Source of the DNA: Phallusia mammillata
Taxonomy: Eukaryota > Chordata > Ascidiacea > Phlebobranchia > Ascidiidae
Reading direction: 5' to 3'
DNA length: 64,000 nt
NCBI GenBank assembly: GCA_003260075.1
Contig: QLIY01000056.1
Span: forward strand, 180,120-244,119
Shown here: piece by piece, positions 32,484-43,518 of the stretch
How the letters are laid out: every line of letters begins with the position of its first letter
Position numbering within the stretch: the first letter of the stretch is position 1
Program-made: the position numbers and the translations under genes
Notes under the pieces: model-generated
Databases searched by the model: none
Told to the model about the DNA's origin: nothing
Seen by the model: the letters and a program-made list of their open reading frames with translations, nothing else

Positions 32484-34372
32484 CCGTATGTTGCACGCCC
32501 CTGTTATAGACGAACCCTGGTTAACGCATAATTTGCAAAGCTTTTTTATGCAAACGGGTTTTGCTAATAACCGGTTCCTCAGTATTACATAGTAACAAAC
32601 CGAAGCAAACAATGCTTCCTGGTATAAAACTGCGTTGAAATGTAAGTTTGTGTGACGTTGACTTGCTATGAACGTTCCAAGCCAACCTTGAATTACTTAT
32701 ACTAGAAGTTACCGAACTTGCGCTATTTTCTTACCGAAAGAATCTCATCACTTAATGTGCGCATCCACGCAGTGTCGCTGTTCTGAACAAAGCCATGAAC
32801 AATGAATTTAACCGGTTTCTTAGAGTCGAATGAAGTGGAACTGTAAAAACACAGGATAACGTTTTTACAAATATCTTTATTTTTTATTTTTTTTTTGGGG
32901 GGGGGGATGTTGTATGTTACAACTTTATGAAAGGTAATTTGACAAAAATGCATTTTTGTTCTTACATGTGGTTTGTAAATAGACAATTTAGCTTAGGATA
33001 CAAAACATGTAAAGTTTTTAAAGGCCGAATTTTTTTTGAATAATCTTTGTTTAGTTTAGCATCTACTTTGTATTCGGGAGGAATATAGGAATGTTTTGAA
33101 TTGTTAAGTGAGGAAAAAGTTTAAGCGAAGTCAGCATGTAAAAGTTTAGCCTGCCCCAGACATTGCTTGCACCATAAGTTGGTCTTGCAAGATATGCCTT
33201 TATCCTGATAAAGGTGTCTCGTGTAGGACGCCAAAACTAGAGATGTACCAAAAGTCCGGTTTGCCGAACTTGTTCGCCAGAATCGGCCATTTTCGCAAAG
33301 ATTCGGTTTCGGCCAAATAATTTGTTGCGATTCGGCTAAAACCGAATCTTTTACGAACACAAATTTAAAGCTTAAACCATGTCATTTATGCTAACTAGGG
33401 TATCACGCCATAATAAAAACTGCTTTATTGCTTACGTCAGTCCAGGCACATTGGTGTTCCAAACTTCGGTGTCAGCACTGCCTCTAGTGTCCAAATAAAA
33501 TCTAGTGTTTGTTTTGCTTGGATCTTGTGGCACGTAACCGACTGGCCGCTCATCAGTCCAACCCCAAGGAGGAGCGTCGGTGAAGCAGCCCAGTTCACCA
33601 TAGCATATAGTTTCGTAACCTGCAAGATGACAAAATCAAAACTAATGTGGTATAGTGTAGTACAATGATTTTCGATTATTGTATTACATTGTCCCCGACC
33701 ACCGGGGTCGGTGAAAACACTTGTTGAAACACCGGTCGAAAATCACTGGTATTGCACAATGAATGTAAAACTATTTTTTTATTGATCTCTTCTATCGTGA
33801 TTTTCCTCGTTTATTTTTGCGAAATATTGAGAATGTAATTGCGTGGGCCTATTCAATCTTTACGTTTGGTGTTCCGGAAGTTTATTGCAATGCATTCTAT
33901 GTTTTATGACTTAAAATGGTTAACAATATGTGACGTTATTATCAACGATTGTCATTCAAATGCGCTTAGTGTTGGTGTGGGTTAGCGCTTTCAGAGTTGT
34001 TTAACATTTTTGGTTTGCTGGGGCTTTTTGAACAAAAATTAACAGTATCGGTGCGTACTAAAAAAGTTGCGTGCCAAAACGGTATGAACTGCTATATGCA
34101 GCCCTATATTCGATTTTTTTTTGCTGTTAAAACCTTGCTAAGGTTACTTCAAAGCTTAGTAAAAATTATGAGCTTTAGAAACATTTACCGTACCCCCCCC
34201 CCCCCAAAACGGTATGAACTGCTATATGCAGCCCTATATTCGATTTTTTTTGCTGTTAAAACCTTACTAAGGTTACTTCAAAGTTTTGTAAAAATTATGA
34301 GCTTTAGAAACATTTACCGTATATTCCCAGGCTGAGGGTAAACAGAAGAAATAGCGTTGCCAAATACTTCAT
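27181..34372 (-). CDS. Pancreatic-type triacylglycerol lipase with PLAT domain, secreted
   Basis: Hydrolyses acylglycerols; probably a secreted digestive or extracellular enzyme. Exons: 34372-34318, 33619-33436, 32840-32735, 32187-32062, 31696-31585, 31032-30839, 30031-29843, 29378-29279, 28748-28631, 28035-27853, 27250-27181; every phase fits and the sum is 478 aa, near the 465 of human PNLIP. Residues 1-18 are a signal peptide ([18 protein letters not shown]). [11 protein letters not shown] starts the mature enzyme. Triad: Ser173 (GHSLGAQ), Asp197 (LDPAGPY), His283 (ACNHLR). Cys257-Cys281 bound a full-length lid containing [10 protein letters not shown], with the same 24-residue spacing as PNLIP, unlike short-lid PLRP2-like or phospholipase forms. 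A C-terminal PLAT domain starts near residue 355. A 22-residue tail ending IRYSFYTS follows it. Family membership is secure; orthology to a particular vertebrate lipase cannot be decided here. Confidence 0.94.
27654..27835 (+). mobile_element. tRNA-derived SINE, best copy in the window
   Basis: The A box (GTAGCTCGGTTGGTAGAGCG) and B box (GGGTTCGAATCCC) are well preserved, then a shared body CTAGCCTACGCCTTGCCATA and GACCGACTGATTCGG. The tRNA part does not fold as a full cloverleaf with an acceptor stem and the body recurs elsewhere, so this is a SINE and not a tRNA gene. It sits in the last lipase intron. Confidence 0.75.
28118..28390. mobile_element. MITE with TA target duplication and about 50-60 bp inverted ends
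   Basis: Left end CTAACACCATACCTCATGG and the inverse of the right end CTAACACGGCAGATCACATT continue as matching arms to TTTCGATAGGTGGCGCAA. TA lies on both sides (28116-28117, 28391-28392), as in Tc1/mariner-type elements. Lipase intron 9. Confidence 0.7.
28811..29241. mobile_element. Pogo-like MITE, CAGTAGACC family
   Basis: Starts CAGTAGACCTCTGTTAATCC and ends GGTTTACTG with TA on both sides. The repeated core words CCGGATTA, TTTGTCCGAATTA and AACCGGATTCGG match copies at 40520 and 41561. At 431 bp it is longer than those and appears to contain internal duplication. Lipase intron 8. Confidence 0.65.
29455..30219. repeat. Cluster of duplicate blocks with C10 runs around lipase exon 7
   Basis: Blocks 29455-29542 and 29553-29637 flank C10 at 29543-29552. 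Blocks about 29652-29805 and 29816-29980 flank C10 at 29806-29815 and copy most of exon 7. A third pair flanks C10 at 30100-30109 and copies the exon 7 start and acceptor (second copy to about 30165). A further C10 lies at 30210-30219 with no obvious pair. Only one exon 7 is needed for an intact lipase. Confidence 0.75.
31088..31350. repeat. Duplicate block around C10 with a hAT end
   Basis: About 93 bp (31088-31182) recurs at 31258-31350. Between them are C10 (31199-31208) and TGGACCACCAGTTGAGAACCACTG, which looks like the right end of a CAGTGGTTCTCAACTGG-type hAT element. Lipase intron 5. Confidence 0.6.
31335..31500 (+). mobile_element. tRNA-derived SINE, diverged copy
   Basis: B box GGGTTCGAATGCC with the CTAGATTCTAG hairpin that follows it, and a downstream CGTGATCTCTGG..GCTTCAGGGCTG segment also found near 17.97 kb. 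The A box is degraded (GGTGGTAGAG). Confidence 0.55.
31831..31997. mobile_element. Fold-back (palindromic) element
   Basis: Two arms of about 70 bp are imperfect inverted copies: the left arm has ATAACGGCAGAAATAGACG, AGCAACATGCT and TTCGGCAAATGCT; the right arm has the inverse AGCATTTACCGAAAC, AGCATGTCGCG and CGTCTATTTGGGCCGTTA. The spacer is about 25 bp. A single-arm relative lies at 50126-50211 in the Dlx intron. Transcribed, it could form a long hairpin. Confidence 0.7.
32417..32481. repeat. 65-base poly-C run
   Basis: Uninterrupted C65 in lipase intron 3. I saw no duplicate of the flanks. It makes artificial polyproline or polyglycine frames on both strands that should not be taken as genes. 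Confidence 0.8.
34077..34318. repeat. Duplicate block with C13 run next to lipase exon 1
   Basis: Bases 34077-34192 recur at 34204-34318 with two or three differences around C13 at 34193-34205. It ends at the lipase exon 1 donor. Confidence 0.7.
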
Positions 34373-37300
34373 GTTGATACTCTATGAATAACCTACAAGT
34401 AAAAAAGAATTTTGATTTAAATAATCCAGCATTAAAATAAACAGTAATACAAAATTGTGCTATTTTAACGCACAAAACTAAAACTACTTTACACACTCCA
34501 TTTTATGTCAAATTTGATTATACACACGTTACAAAACTGAATTGTATTTGTAACACACACTTTTGTTTCATAGTTTAATAATACCGTTTATTATTTTTCC
34601 TAAACAATGCAGAAGTTTTTGTAAGTTTTTACGGTAAGAATCGCAACAATCGACTTTTACTAGGTGCATTTAAAATCGCATTAAACACCGTATTTATTTG
34701 CAAACAACTTTATTTTGTAATTTTAACCAAACTTAACGTAAAACTTAATATATTGTTGCAAGTTTTAATCCTAAAAACTAATTTTAAGTCAAACTTTCTT
34801 GAATTTTTTTCAAAAAATGGCTACACCGCTGTTGATCAGTTTCTACTTATCGTCGTATTAGACTATTTTCGTAACTGTTGGTTTGTGTTGTGTTACGTAC
34901 GCTTCGTACCTCAAACAATTGACACGTGCATTTCGGAAAATTGGTTCCCATCGCGCTATATTTGTAAGATACGGTAAAGCGTGTATCTGTGTGCCCAAGG
35001 TCACGGGATTAAACGGGCCAAAGTCAGACAAGGTTATGCACTGTAGGCTTCTCTGTAACAGTTTTATAACCCCAACTTTAACACAATACATGTCAAGTCT
35101 ATTTAAGTTTGACCTTGAAATTGCGACTTTTAAAGTTTACCACTATACTTAGTCAATAAAACTGTAACTTAACCTAGATTTAATGTAAAAAGTTTGGCTT
35201 TTAATATTCATAAAACCTAAATCCTGTTTAAAATGCCCGTACGTTTGACCAGTCGGTGTGCTAAAGCGCATTGTATTAGGTTTAACAATTTGCGTGGCAG
35301 ATCCAAACGCAGTTGAAACAACTTTTGTTTGTATGATTTAAAATCCATTTTATCTGTAGAAACGTTTCGTACAATTTTAGTCACCAAATACAGCAATCTT
35401 GTGAGAATAATATAATCGTTATTTCCCATAAATCACAAGAATTTTTTTAAATATATCAAAAAAACAATGCGTATAATTCCTCATATAAAAGTATAGCTAC
35501 CAAGACGGCAAAACCCTAAATGTAGTTTCTATGGCTCCAATGTAATGGTGTAATGGCGCATTATAGGCATTTGGTGTTATAAATACATGTGTAGGTTTCG
35601 TTCCATTTGTACAGTTCGACAACCTGTGGGTTACGCAGTACTACCGTTGCGCCCAATACAAATGTTGACACATGCTGCGCAAATTTTCCGTTGATTGTCG
35701 AAACAACCCACAAAACGTGACCGACCCATGTACAGACTATTATGTCGTTTTAATGCAAACAATAATTGGGTTTGCTTGGTCAAAACTACAAAAGCGGCTG
35801 AACCGCCTTTTATGGAAGTTTACGACGTTGGGTACGTCCTGTTGGTTTAAGAAATCAACAATTTTAACGTGTATTGTTTAATGCGCAAATAATGACTTTG
35901 AATTTTTTTTTCACGAAATTCAGATTTTTTCCATCTTTCCTTTTTCCAAATTTCTATTTTTCAAAGTGTTTTATTTGACATACCGTTTCTTGTAGCCGGA
36001 ATGTTACATTAAGCACAGAGGATAAGCCCTGTTCTTGTTTGCCAAACTTCCATCTAATTGTTATGGAGCTTACTTGTTGACAGCGTCGCAAGGCCGTGCC
36101 GAAAATATGCGTCATACGTTTATTCCGCCATCTTCGAGGAAATTACTTTTACTTTTCTTGCCTGTTTTGTGTAGGGTGTGCAAAGACTTTACCCTATAAT
36201 GTTTATATATTGCTTCATAACCGTCGTTAGTTATTACTAAAACATTGAACGATGTACGTACATGGCGCATTCAAGTTTTTTTTTTGCGTTGGTAACACCC
36301 ATGTTAATTTAGTGAAAAACACCTAAATTGGTACATTTTGTCTGAGGCACTACCTGTGGACAACGGCCCGTTCACAAAAATGCAAGCCTAGAGCCTTAAA
36401 AATGTAAGCTAGACACTTGTTGGTTGACCCATTTAATCATGTTTTTTTTTGGTTTTGGAAAACAAAATTGTATTTTTTACACTTTTTAAGTAATATGTGT
36501 TAGAACTTTTTGGCACACAAACATACGTTTAATGTATGGGTTGTAATTAAAATTCAAACAAATTGGAAGTTTAGGCTACCAGTTGGTCCTTTAAAGCAGG
36601 GGTCGGCAACCTTTTTTGCACTGCGGACCGGTTTTGAAACTAAAATTTTTTCGCGGACCGGTCTTTAAAAAACTACAAATATATAGCTATGAAAACGCTT
36701 AAATTTGTTCCCCCCCCCCCCCCCCCCCCCCCCCCCCATGTTTTATAGCATTTAACATGAAAAATTGTACGGCCCGGTAACGAACTCCTCCGGTGGTTGC
36801 CGACCACTGCTTTAAAGTTTAAACAATGACGTGTTTAAAGGTATGGTCCAAAACAGTCGTTTGTATTCCAAACCAGGACGTGTAATACCTTACATCGAAA
36901 AATGTTTTTAATGTTATTAATACATTGTTAAAGCAAATGTTCAATTTTGGCCACCAAAGATGCTTCTTTACATATTTCATGTTTAAAGGTCTTGGCAAAA
37001 AACGTCGTTTGCTTTCCAAACCCGGGCACCAGTCAACAGAAGGTGCGGACTGTTTTTGATCCATTCAGCTACTGCAACTACGTAAAGCAAATCTTTGCCC
37101 AGCGGGGGTGAGTTATTGTGTTGGGTGGCGGAGAAATAAACCCGTTGTCAAATCAAAGTCCTCCGTGACAAAAGAAATCCAAACTCACACATGGAACAAA
37201 TCCTGGGTATTCCACATTTCGGGTCAATAACACTGGCAAATAGCATTTTTCTCTTATCGGGTATTAGAATCTTAACGTAAGGTCGGGGATGGGTGGTTTA

Positions 37301-37635
37301 ATTGCATTGATCTGCTTTTGTACTGGCGGGATGTGAATGTCTGTGACTTGGTATTATCGTAGGGCGATTTTAGGACTGTTAAGTGCGGTGAAACTGCATA
37401 TTAGGTTAATAAGTATGTATCTCAAGTTTGGAAACGTTTGTTTCAAGTAGTTATCTTTAGTATAGAAAACAAGTATAATTCCCTTATGCAAGCATCTTTA
37501 GTGTTTTAAGTATAATTTTCTGTATTTGTGCTTTATAGTAAAGCCTGGTTTCAGCCAAATAAACGTTTCCAAATCTGTGATACATAATATAAAAAGTGGA
37601 GATCGTTTCAACAATGGTAAAAGAATAAAATAGAG

Positions 37636-37667
<32 letters not shown>

Positions 37668-38064
37668 AGAATCAACTTACTAGGGTTAACAAAAATAAGT
37701 ATGTTGTAGTTTTATTAACAGCACGATATTTTAGGGAATTGTGTGTTTCTGTGAGTTTTATACGAAGTAGAAAGCTGATTATTGTTTTCTGGATAACAAA
37801 CTGCCTTTTGTTACTGGTTTAATATCATAAACTCGATGTACACAGACAAAAGCGCAAAAACACTAAAGGAATATACAATGTTTAGCGTAAAATGTACTGT
37901 AAAATACAATATAATATAGGGCAAAAACAAGGGTTATTTTTGCCTCATCAAAAAGGCACAAAAAGTTAATTTTTTAATTGTCGTTTAAAGGAGTGTGTAC
38001 AGACATACATTTCAAATTATTTTTTTGTTTTTCTTAGGTCGCTTAGCAACACTGCCAACTCGAC
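34373..38064. other. Intergenic 3.7 kb between lipase (-) and B-box gene (+)
   Basis: Divergent upstream regions of both genes. Holds a hAT MITE (36597-36809), C28 (36710-36737), C30 (37638-37667), and two related segments at about 36831-36883 and 36979-37034 (shared GTTTAAAGGT, CGTCGTTTG-like and TTCCAAACC words). TTCTTAG at 38031-38037 is an acceptor-like site 28 bp before the B-box ATG, possibly for 5'-UTR or leader splicing. No gene recognised. Confidence 0.5.
36597..36809. mobile_element. hAT-type MITE with perfect 8-bp target duplication CTTTAAAG
   Basis: Ends CAGGGGTCGGCAACC and GGTTGCCGACCACTG are inverted copies. CTTTAAAG lies directly on both sides (36589-36596 and 36810-36817). 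The interior contains GCGGACCGGT repeats and an inserted C28 run. Same subfamily as 12085-12580. Confidence 0.85.
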
Positions 38065-41000
38065 ATGTTGTGTGGGGTGTGTGAAACGAGGCGTGACGAT
38101 GACGCGGCTAAATTTTGCGTCAAATGTGCGAAACTTATGTGTGACGAATGCGCGCAACATCATGATCACGTGTTCGGACAAAGCGCACCCGGCCAGTCAC
38201 GTGATCACACAGTAAAGGACTTGGGCAAGATCCGCAAGTATTTTGAAGCCGAAACCCGGAACTACGCCGCAAGACAGAGTGGAGGTTTGTTGATGAATAT
38301 GAATGGAATTTTTATATCGGGTCGTGGATATCTTGAAAGCCTCAATATACGTTTAATAGGTCCAAAATGTTACGGATTTTTTTGAACAAGCTTAAATGTA
38401 AATGTTAAATTGTAAGGTATTTTGCTTTTGTTTTTAACTTCGCGTTTCCCCTTCTTTTATTGTTGTGCGGCACCAAGTTGCATCCCTTCTGTGGGTTTTG
38501 TTTCACCTAACGATGACAATAGAACAGGGGTCGGCAACCTTTTAGGTGACGCGTGCCAATTTACTTGTTATTTCCATGTGTTAATGACCTCGCGTGCCAA
38601 CGTTTTTCTAAATAATAGTGGTTCGTGCCAGCAGATATCAATAATAAAGAGAAAGCAGAGTGTTTTGTGCATGTGAGGCTGAATTTTAAGACAATGACAT
38701 GAAAAAAACTGAAAACAAGCAGTGTAACAGGTTAAATTGTTACTTCAATATAAACACGCAAACCGTTTGGCGTGCCATGAAAAACCACCTCGCATGCCAA
38801 CTTTGGCACGCGTGCCAGGGGTTGCCGACCCCTGCAATAGAAGCTGTCGAAACGTTATGATGTTTAACACTTGTATCTTTTTCATCATGAACGTAATCGT
38901 TAAAACATTGAAAAAGTGGAAAAATAACTAATTGTTGCACAGAACTGTTGTATATTTTTGCAAGCCCTGAATTGTGGGCTAAATGGAGGACTTCCACAAA
39001 ACGAGTAAATCTCTCTATTTATTCTGTACATTTTAATTGAAAAAAAGGCCCAAATGCCACAATAATTGGTGTAGCTGTTTGATCTCCGTTTAAGAACGAA
39101 GCACGTGTTCAATTCAGAAAACATACACTCAAAGCATAGCTTTCAAAAACAAGGCCGTTTTTTGACAGAAAACGATTTTATTTGCGAACTGTGTGATGAC
39201 GAAAGCTGTCCGCGTTGCGTGGCGAGACGAAAACGAGAGAGAAAAATCAACAAAGTGAAGAAGTATACTCCGCAAATACAAAGTGCCCTGGTGGGATGTC
39301 AGAAAATGATCGATTCGAAAGGTGACGTCAACAGTTTTTCCTTATTAGGCTTCAGCCACATGACTATGTCGGGCCAAAACTTTTTTAACAAATTAAACTA
39401 TTCCCTACCATATTCTCGGATTCGCATGATTCTAAAAGTACATTAATAGCTACTTTGCTGTTTAGTAAGGTAACTAGAGTAATAATCACTGCCTCAATTT
39501 TTTATGTGTTGGGAAAAGTATTATGATGTAACCCCATTTTGCGATAGTTTAGAGAGGTATCTGTACCTTCAGGCACCTTAGTATGTAAGGCTGCCTTTTG
39601 TGTAGAGTATAACACTTTTCCTTGATAAAGGTTACATTTCAACTATGCTGGAAAATATGTCACTGTCTTTGTTCTGTGGCTTTTCAATCTTGGCGTTGTT
39701 GCGTTTGACGTGTTGGTATCGAGAGCAACTTTTTATGATGCTCTGTGTACACATAGGGCCTCGTATGCAAAATGGGCAATTTATTGTTGTATTTGAATTT
39801 TGCAGAATCCTTGTTGAGTCAAATGCTGAACGACGTCGGTGGACAGGAGAACGAAATTTCGAGAGAGATGAAACGAGTGGACGATATGATCCACCAGGCC
39901 ACCAACGAAATATTGTTTAGGGTAAATTTGCTGCTTTATGGTTTTTATTACCATGCAATTACACATGCTGTGAGACGGGGGTATATTTTGATCTTTTTTG
40001 TCTTCTGCTCCTTGGTTTTGCACTTTCGTTCGTCGCCCACCATAAACGAAACACTTTTAAAAGTCTGACTGGATATCAACTTTCATTTAAACCTTATTTT
40101 GTTTTAACCGTCAACCTATTCGCTATTATCAGTTCTATATCAGCTCCTTATTTCACTAACGGCGTTATGTGTCCCTATGCTCTTACCAATTACTGATGTA
40201 AAGAAAAGTTTTTTCTCAGAATAAAGTACACGAAAGTCCAAATTAAGTATCACCACTTTTTAGTTAAGTGCTTTGTTTCCGCAGATAGCTACTGCACTTC
40301 GAAAACGCGAATCACAGATCAAGAAAACGGTCAAAGCCCCCTATTATGACCACTTGCAGCGCTGCAGAGGAGTCGCTGAAAACGCACGAAGTTTTATGCA
40401 GGTTTTGGATCGGGCACGCGATGTCGTTGCCGAGCAGCAATCAGCCGATTCAGTTCCCATGGACAAAGATCTGTTCACCCATCTAGGAGTTTTAAACAAG
40501 TAAATCTAATTCTAAAATACAGTCAACCTAGCTTAATCCACCCTTTCAAAGCAAAAAATGTGCCCGGATTAGGCGAAAATCCGGATTAACCGATGTCGAT
40601 TAGCTAAAGCCTTTCTACATTACAAATTTATTGTACCTCGAATTTTGTCCGAATTAATCAAAGATTCAGTCTAGTTTTAGATTAACCGAATCTGGTTTAA
40701 CCAGGGTTTACTTGTAATCTTTTATACGAAAAAATAAGAAACTTTTTAAACGCTCATAAAGCAAACAGTAAGAGCCTTGGTGCCAATCCAGCCAAACTTC
40801 AATAGTTTAATCCACTTCTGTAAGAATCTTGTCATAATGCGTTCAAATTTTTGTATCAATGCTTTTCAGATTCGACGTATCTCTATTGCGGGGAAACACC
40901 CGTCTTCATCGCCGGTTGCCATCAACACAATGTGTGATACCTTCAGATAAGGAAGTCAACCATGTTTGCGAACTATTGCTGAAAGCTGACACAGGTTGGT

Positions 41001-43518
41001 AAAACTCATACATTCGTTATGTCGCCTGTGATAAATAAAACAAATGTCACAAAATTAGTGAAACGAGTATATGAAATAGGTTTGGCTATGTACGACACAT
41101 GTGATATATGGTATAAAAGCAATTTTCTGCGTTTGTATGTAGCATGTACAATGTACGGGGTCCTTATGTCTTGGATTTCCAACCGAAATGGTAAGCGGGC
41201 TTAAAATTTGGGCCAGAACAGAAATTACAAGCCCAAAACCCGGTCCAACACCGACAGTTTTGAAAAAAAATGAAGTCCGAATTAGGCCAGAAAATGAGAT
41301 TTTCCAAAATAAATATATGACAGTAATGTTGCTTAGTTTAAAGTCAGGCCCGTTTTAACAAAAATAAGGCCGTCCCGACTTACAACTCTGCACCCAACAG
41401 ATCAACGCACCGGACCAAGTGCTCAAGGAAAACGATTTTCCCCACAAGGTGATGCCGATGACGAAATGAGTATCGGAGAAACTGACGAAGATTTTGGCGA
41501 ATTCCACGTCATTGGAAATCCCCAGCAGGTAATTTCCCCGCACCATTCTTAAACTTTATACAGTAAACCCCTGGCCTTATTGGACCCAAAAAATTGTCCG
41601 GATTTGGCCAAGATACGGATTAATCGATGTCGATAGCCTTGCCACACTAAAAATCATTTGCACGTCGAACTTTGTCCGAACCAGGCGAAGATCCGGGTTA
41701 ACCGAATCCGATTTAACGAAGGTTTACTGTAAGTATTATTATTTTTGGTTACCAAGGTAAACAGAATTTGGAAGCCCAGAGTTGACGCACATCATTGGTC
41801 ACTTGTGTCACGCCCAAATGGTTCCCATCAGCACACTGGAGGCGCTAAAGAACGACACGAGGAATCAAAGCATTCGCATAGATCACATCATAAGTCATTG
41901 CGGGATGATATGCTGCATGGAAAAGATATTTCTACAAAAAATAACGGACACGCTATGTCGGATTTACTTTCGGTAAACGATTGTTTTATGCTGCCAAACT
42001 GGAATTTATGTTTAGGGATTGTGATGGTTTTTTGGTTGCTTGTGCATTGTGATAAACGGTTTAAGTCTTGTGCGTAACTAACCAATAGCTGTGTACTGAA
42101 CTACGGCAATCACCAAATGACTACATACTAATATATTACTGTATTATAACCTGGACGTAAGGACTTACCTTAATACTGTAACCTTATACAGGTGAATTCG
42201 CGAAGCTCAACCCAGCGAACAGACAGCGGCACCACGTGTTCAAGCGGTCACAGTCATAAATCTACAAAGTCGAAGTCATCTAATCACACGCGAAGAAAGA
42301 AACACACAGACAACGAAGTTTATTCTGGTAAGCGTCTTGTTGTCCCCTGGTGTGAACATTTACTCTGTTTTTGATACTTGTGTTCTACGTTTTAGTTCGA
42401 TCAAATTCACATTCTGAGTTGTACAAAGCGACCCACCCTTCTTTTCCTGATGAAACCAACAATATCGAAGACCTTCGTTCTAAAAGCACCGGTAACTTAG
42501 TAAGTGGAATTTGCTAAAATACGTTTACAACACATTAGTATGTCAACAGTAAAGGAAAACATTATCTTTTAAGATTACCTATTTTCAGTTTTTACTATAG
42601 TGCGTTTGGTTGTGCAGTTGTTACAACTTTCAAGGGTCAACGAAACTGATTTATTTAGTTCGATTAAAGTGATAGAACATAACAATAGAGTCCGTACTCA
42701 GGGTAGACTAACAAAGAGTTCTAAAACCAGACCGTCAGGGAACCAGTAAGCATGTCAGGATTAAAGTTATGAATTGTCTATGAACTTGATTTAATAGAAC
42801 CACTCTGATTTAAACCAACGCTATGGCTAAATAGCAACAATGAACCACCATGTATGACCATGGAAAATTCACAAGGCAATACTAAAATCCGAAAGACACT
42901 TGTGCGTGTAAAACGCTTGTGCTGCACAAATTTTAATTTGTGTTACACACTGTGCAGTATAATTGACCAACTAACCACTATGAACTTGATTTCACATAGA
43001 CTTTAAAAGCATCGACAGACGAAACGCCACGAGTGAACAACCATCGCAAGCCACGTGATCAACGAAGCGGTGACGTAGCGACTGCGAAACAGGATCGCCC
43101 AAGGACAGACCGACCGTCACGTGATAAACGGCACATGGACCAACCAATACCTAATAACAATAAAAACCCTACTTTTACCCCAATAGCTAGCAAACAGCCT
43201 ACCCCTAAACCAAGGAAAAAACAGGTTCCTAAAAATGATGCACCCGCTACAAGTGTACAGGATGTGAGATGGAAACATAATGCGCATTTACCGAGTTTCG
43301 TTTACTTCTCCGATGTGAATCCACATTTGGAAGCTACCAACCCTAACGGAATGGGTCGAAGGCTTTCGTATGTGCCGAGAACACTTTTAACCGAGTTCGA
43401 TGAACGGCTTAATCGGAAGAAGTCGTTTCCAATACACAATGGACCTTCTAAGCCTGGGCAGTCTAATCCAACTCGACGAATGTTGGACAACCCAGCATTG
43501 GTATCTACACCACTATAA
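38065..43518 (+). CDS. B-box zinc-finger, coiled-coil protein (TRIM-like, no RING seen)
   Basis: Exons: 38065-38284, 39169-39321, 39806-39921, 40285-40499, 40870-40994, 41401-41528, 41757-41972, 42192-42327, 42396-42499, 43000-43518; phases all fit, total 643 aa. The N-terminus is a B-box-type zinc finger: C3, C6, C18, C21, C26, C29 and H32/H33/H35 (CGVC, CVKC, CDEC). A second short cluster CELCDDESCPRC is near residue 78. A helical region with heptad-like spacing follows (about 90-235), like the BBC coiled coil of TRIM proteins. The C-terminal half (about 290-643) is low-complexity, rich in His, Ser, Lys and Arg, and probably disordered, with an acidic patch (DEMSIGETDEDFGEFHV). No RING, NHL or SPRY domain is present, so E3 activity is not supported. 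A scaffold role is inferred. Not assigned to a named family. Confidence 0.8.
38525..38834. mobile_element. hAT-type MITE with perfect 8-bp target duplication CAATAGAA
   Basis: 310 bp bounded by CAGGGGTCGGCAACC and GGTTGCCGACCCCTG, perfect inverted ends. CAATAGAA occurs at 38517-38524 and 38835-38842. The interior repeats the word CGCGTGCCAA and differs from the GCGGACC subfamily. Its clean ends suggest recent insertion. First intron of the B-box gene. Confidence 0.9.
40520..40714. mobile_element. Pogo-like MITE, short copy
   Basis: Left end CAGTCAACCTAGCTTAATCC, right end GGTTTACTTG, TA on both sides. Core CCCGGATTAGGCGAAAATCC and TTTGTCCGAATTAA are shared with 28811-29241. B-box gene intron 4. 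Confidence 0.65.
41561..41729. mobile_element. Pogo-like MITE, short copy
   Basis: Ends CAGTAAACC and GGTTTACTG are perfect inverted 9-mers with TA on both sides. The internal words match 40520-40714. B-box gene intron 6. Confidence 0.7.

Noticed and set aside
32361..32612. Polyproline and polyglycine frames across the C65 run
   Set aside because: They are homopolymer translations with no flanking coding signal and opposite-strand mirror images.
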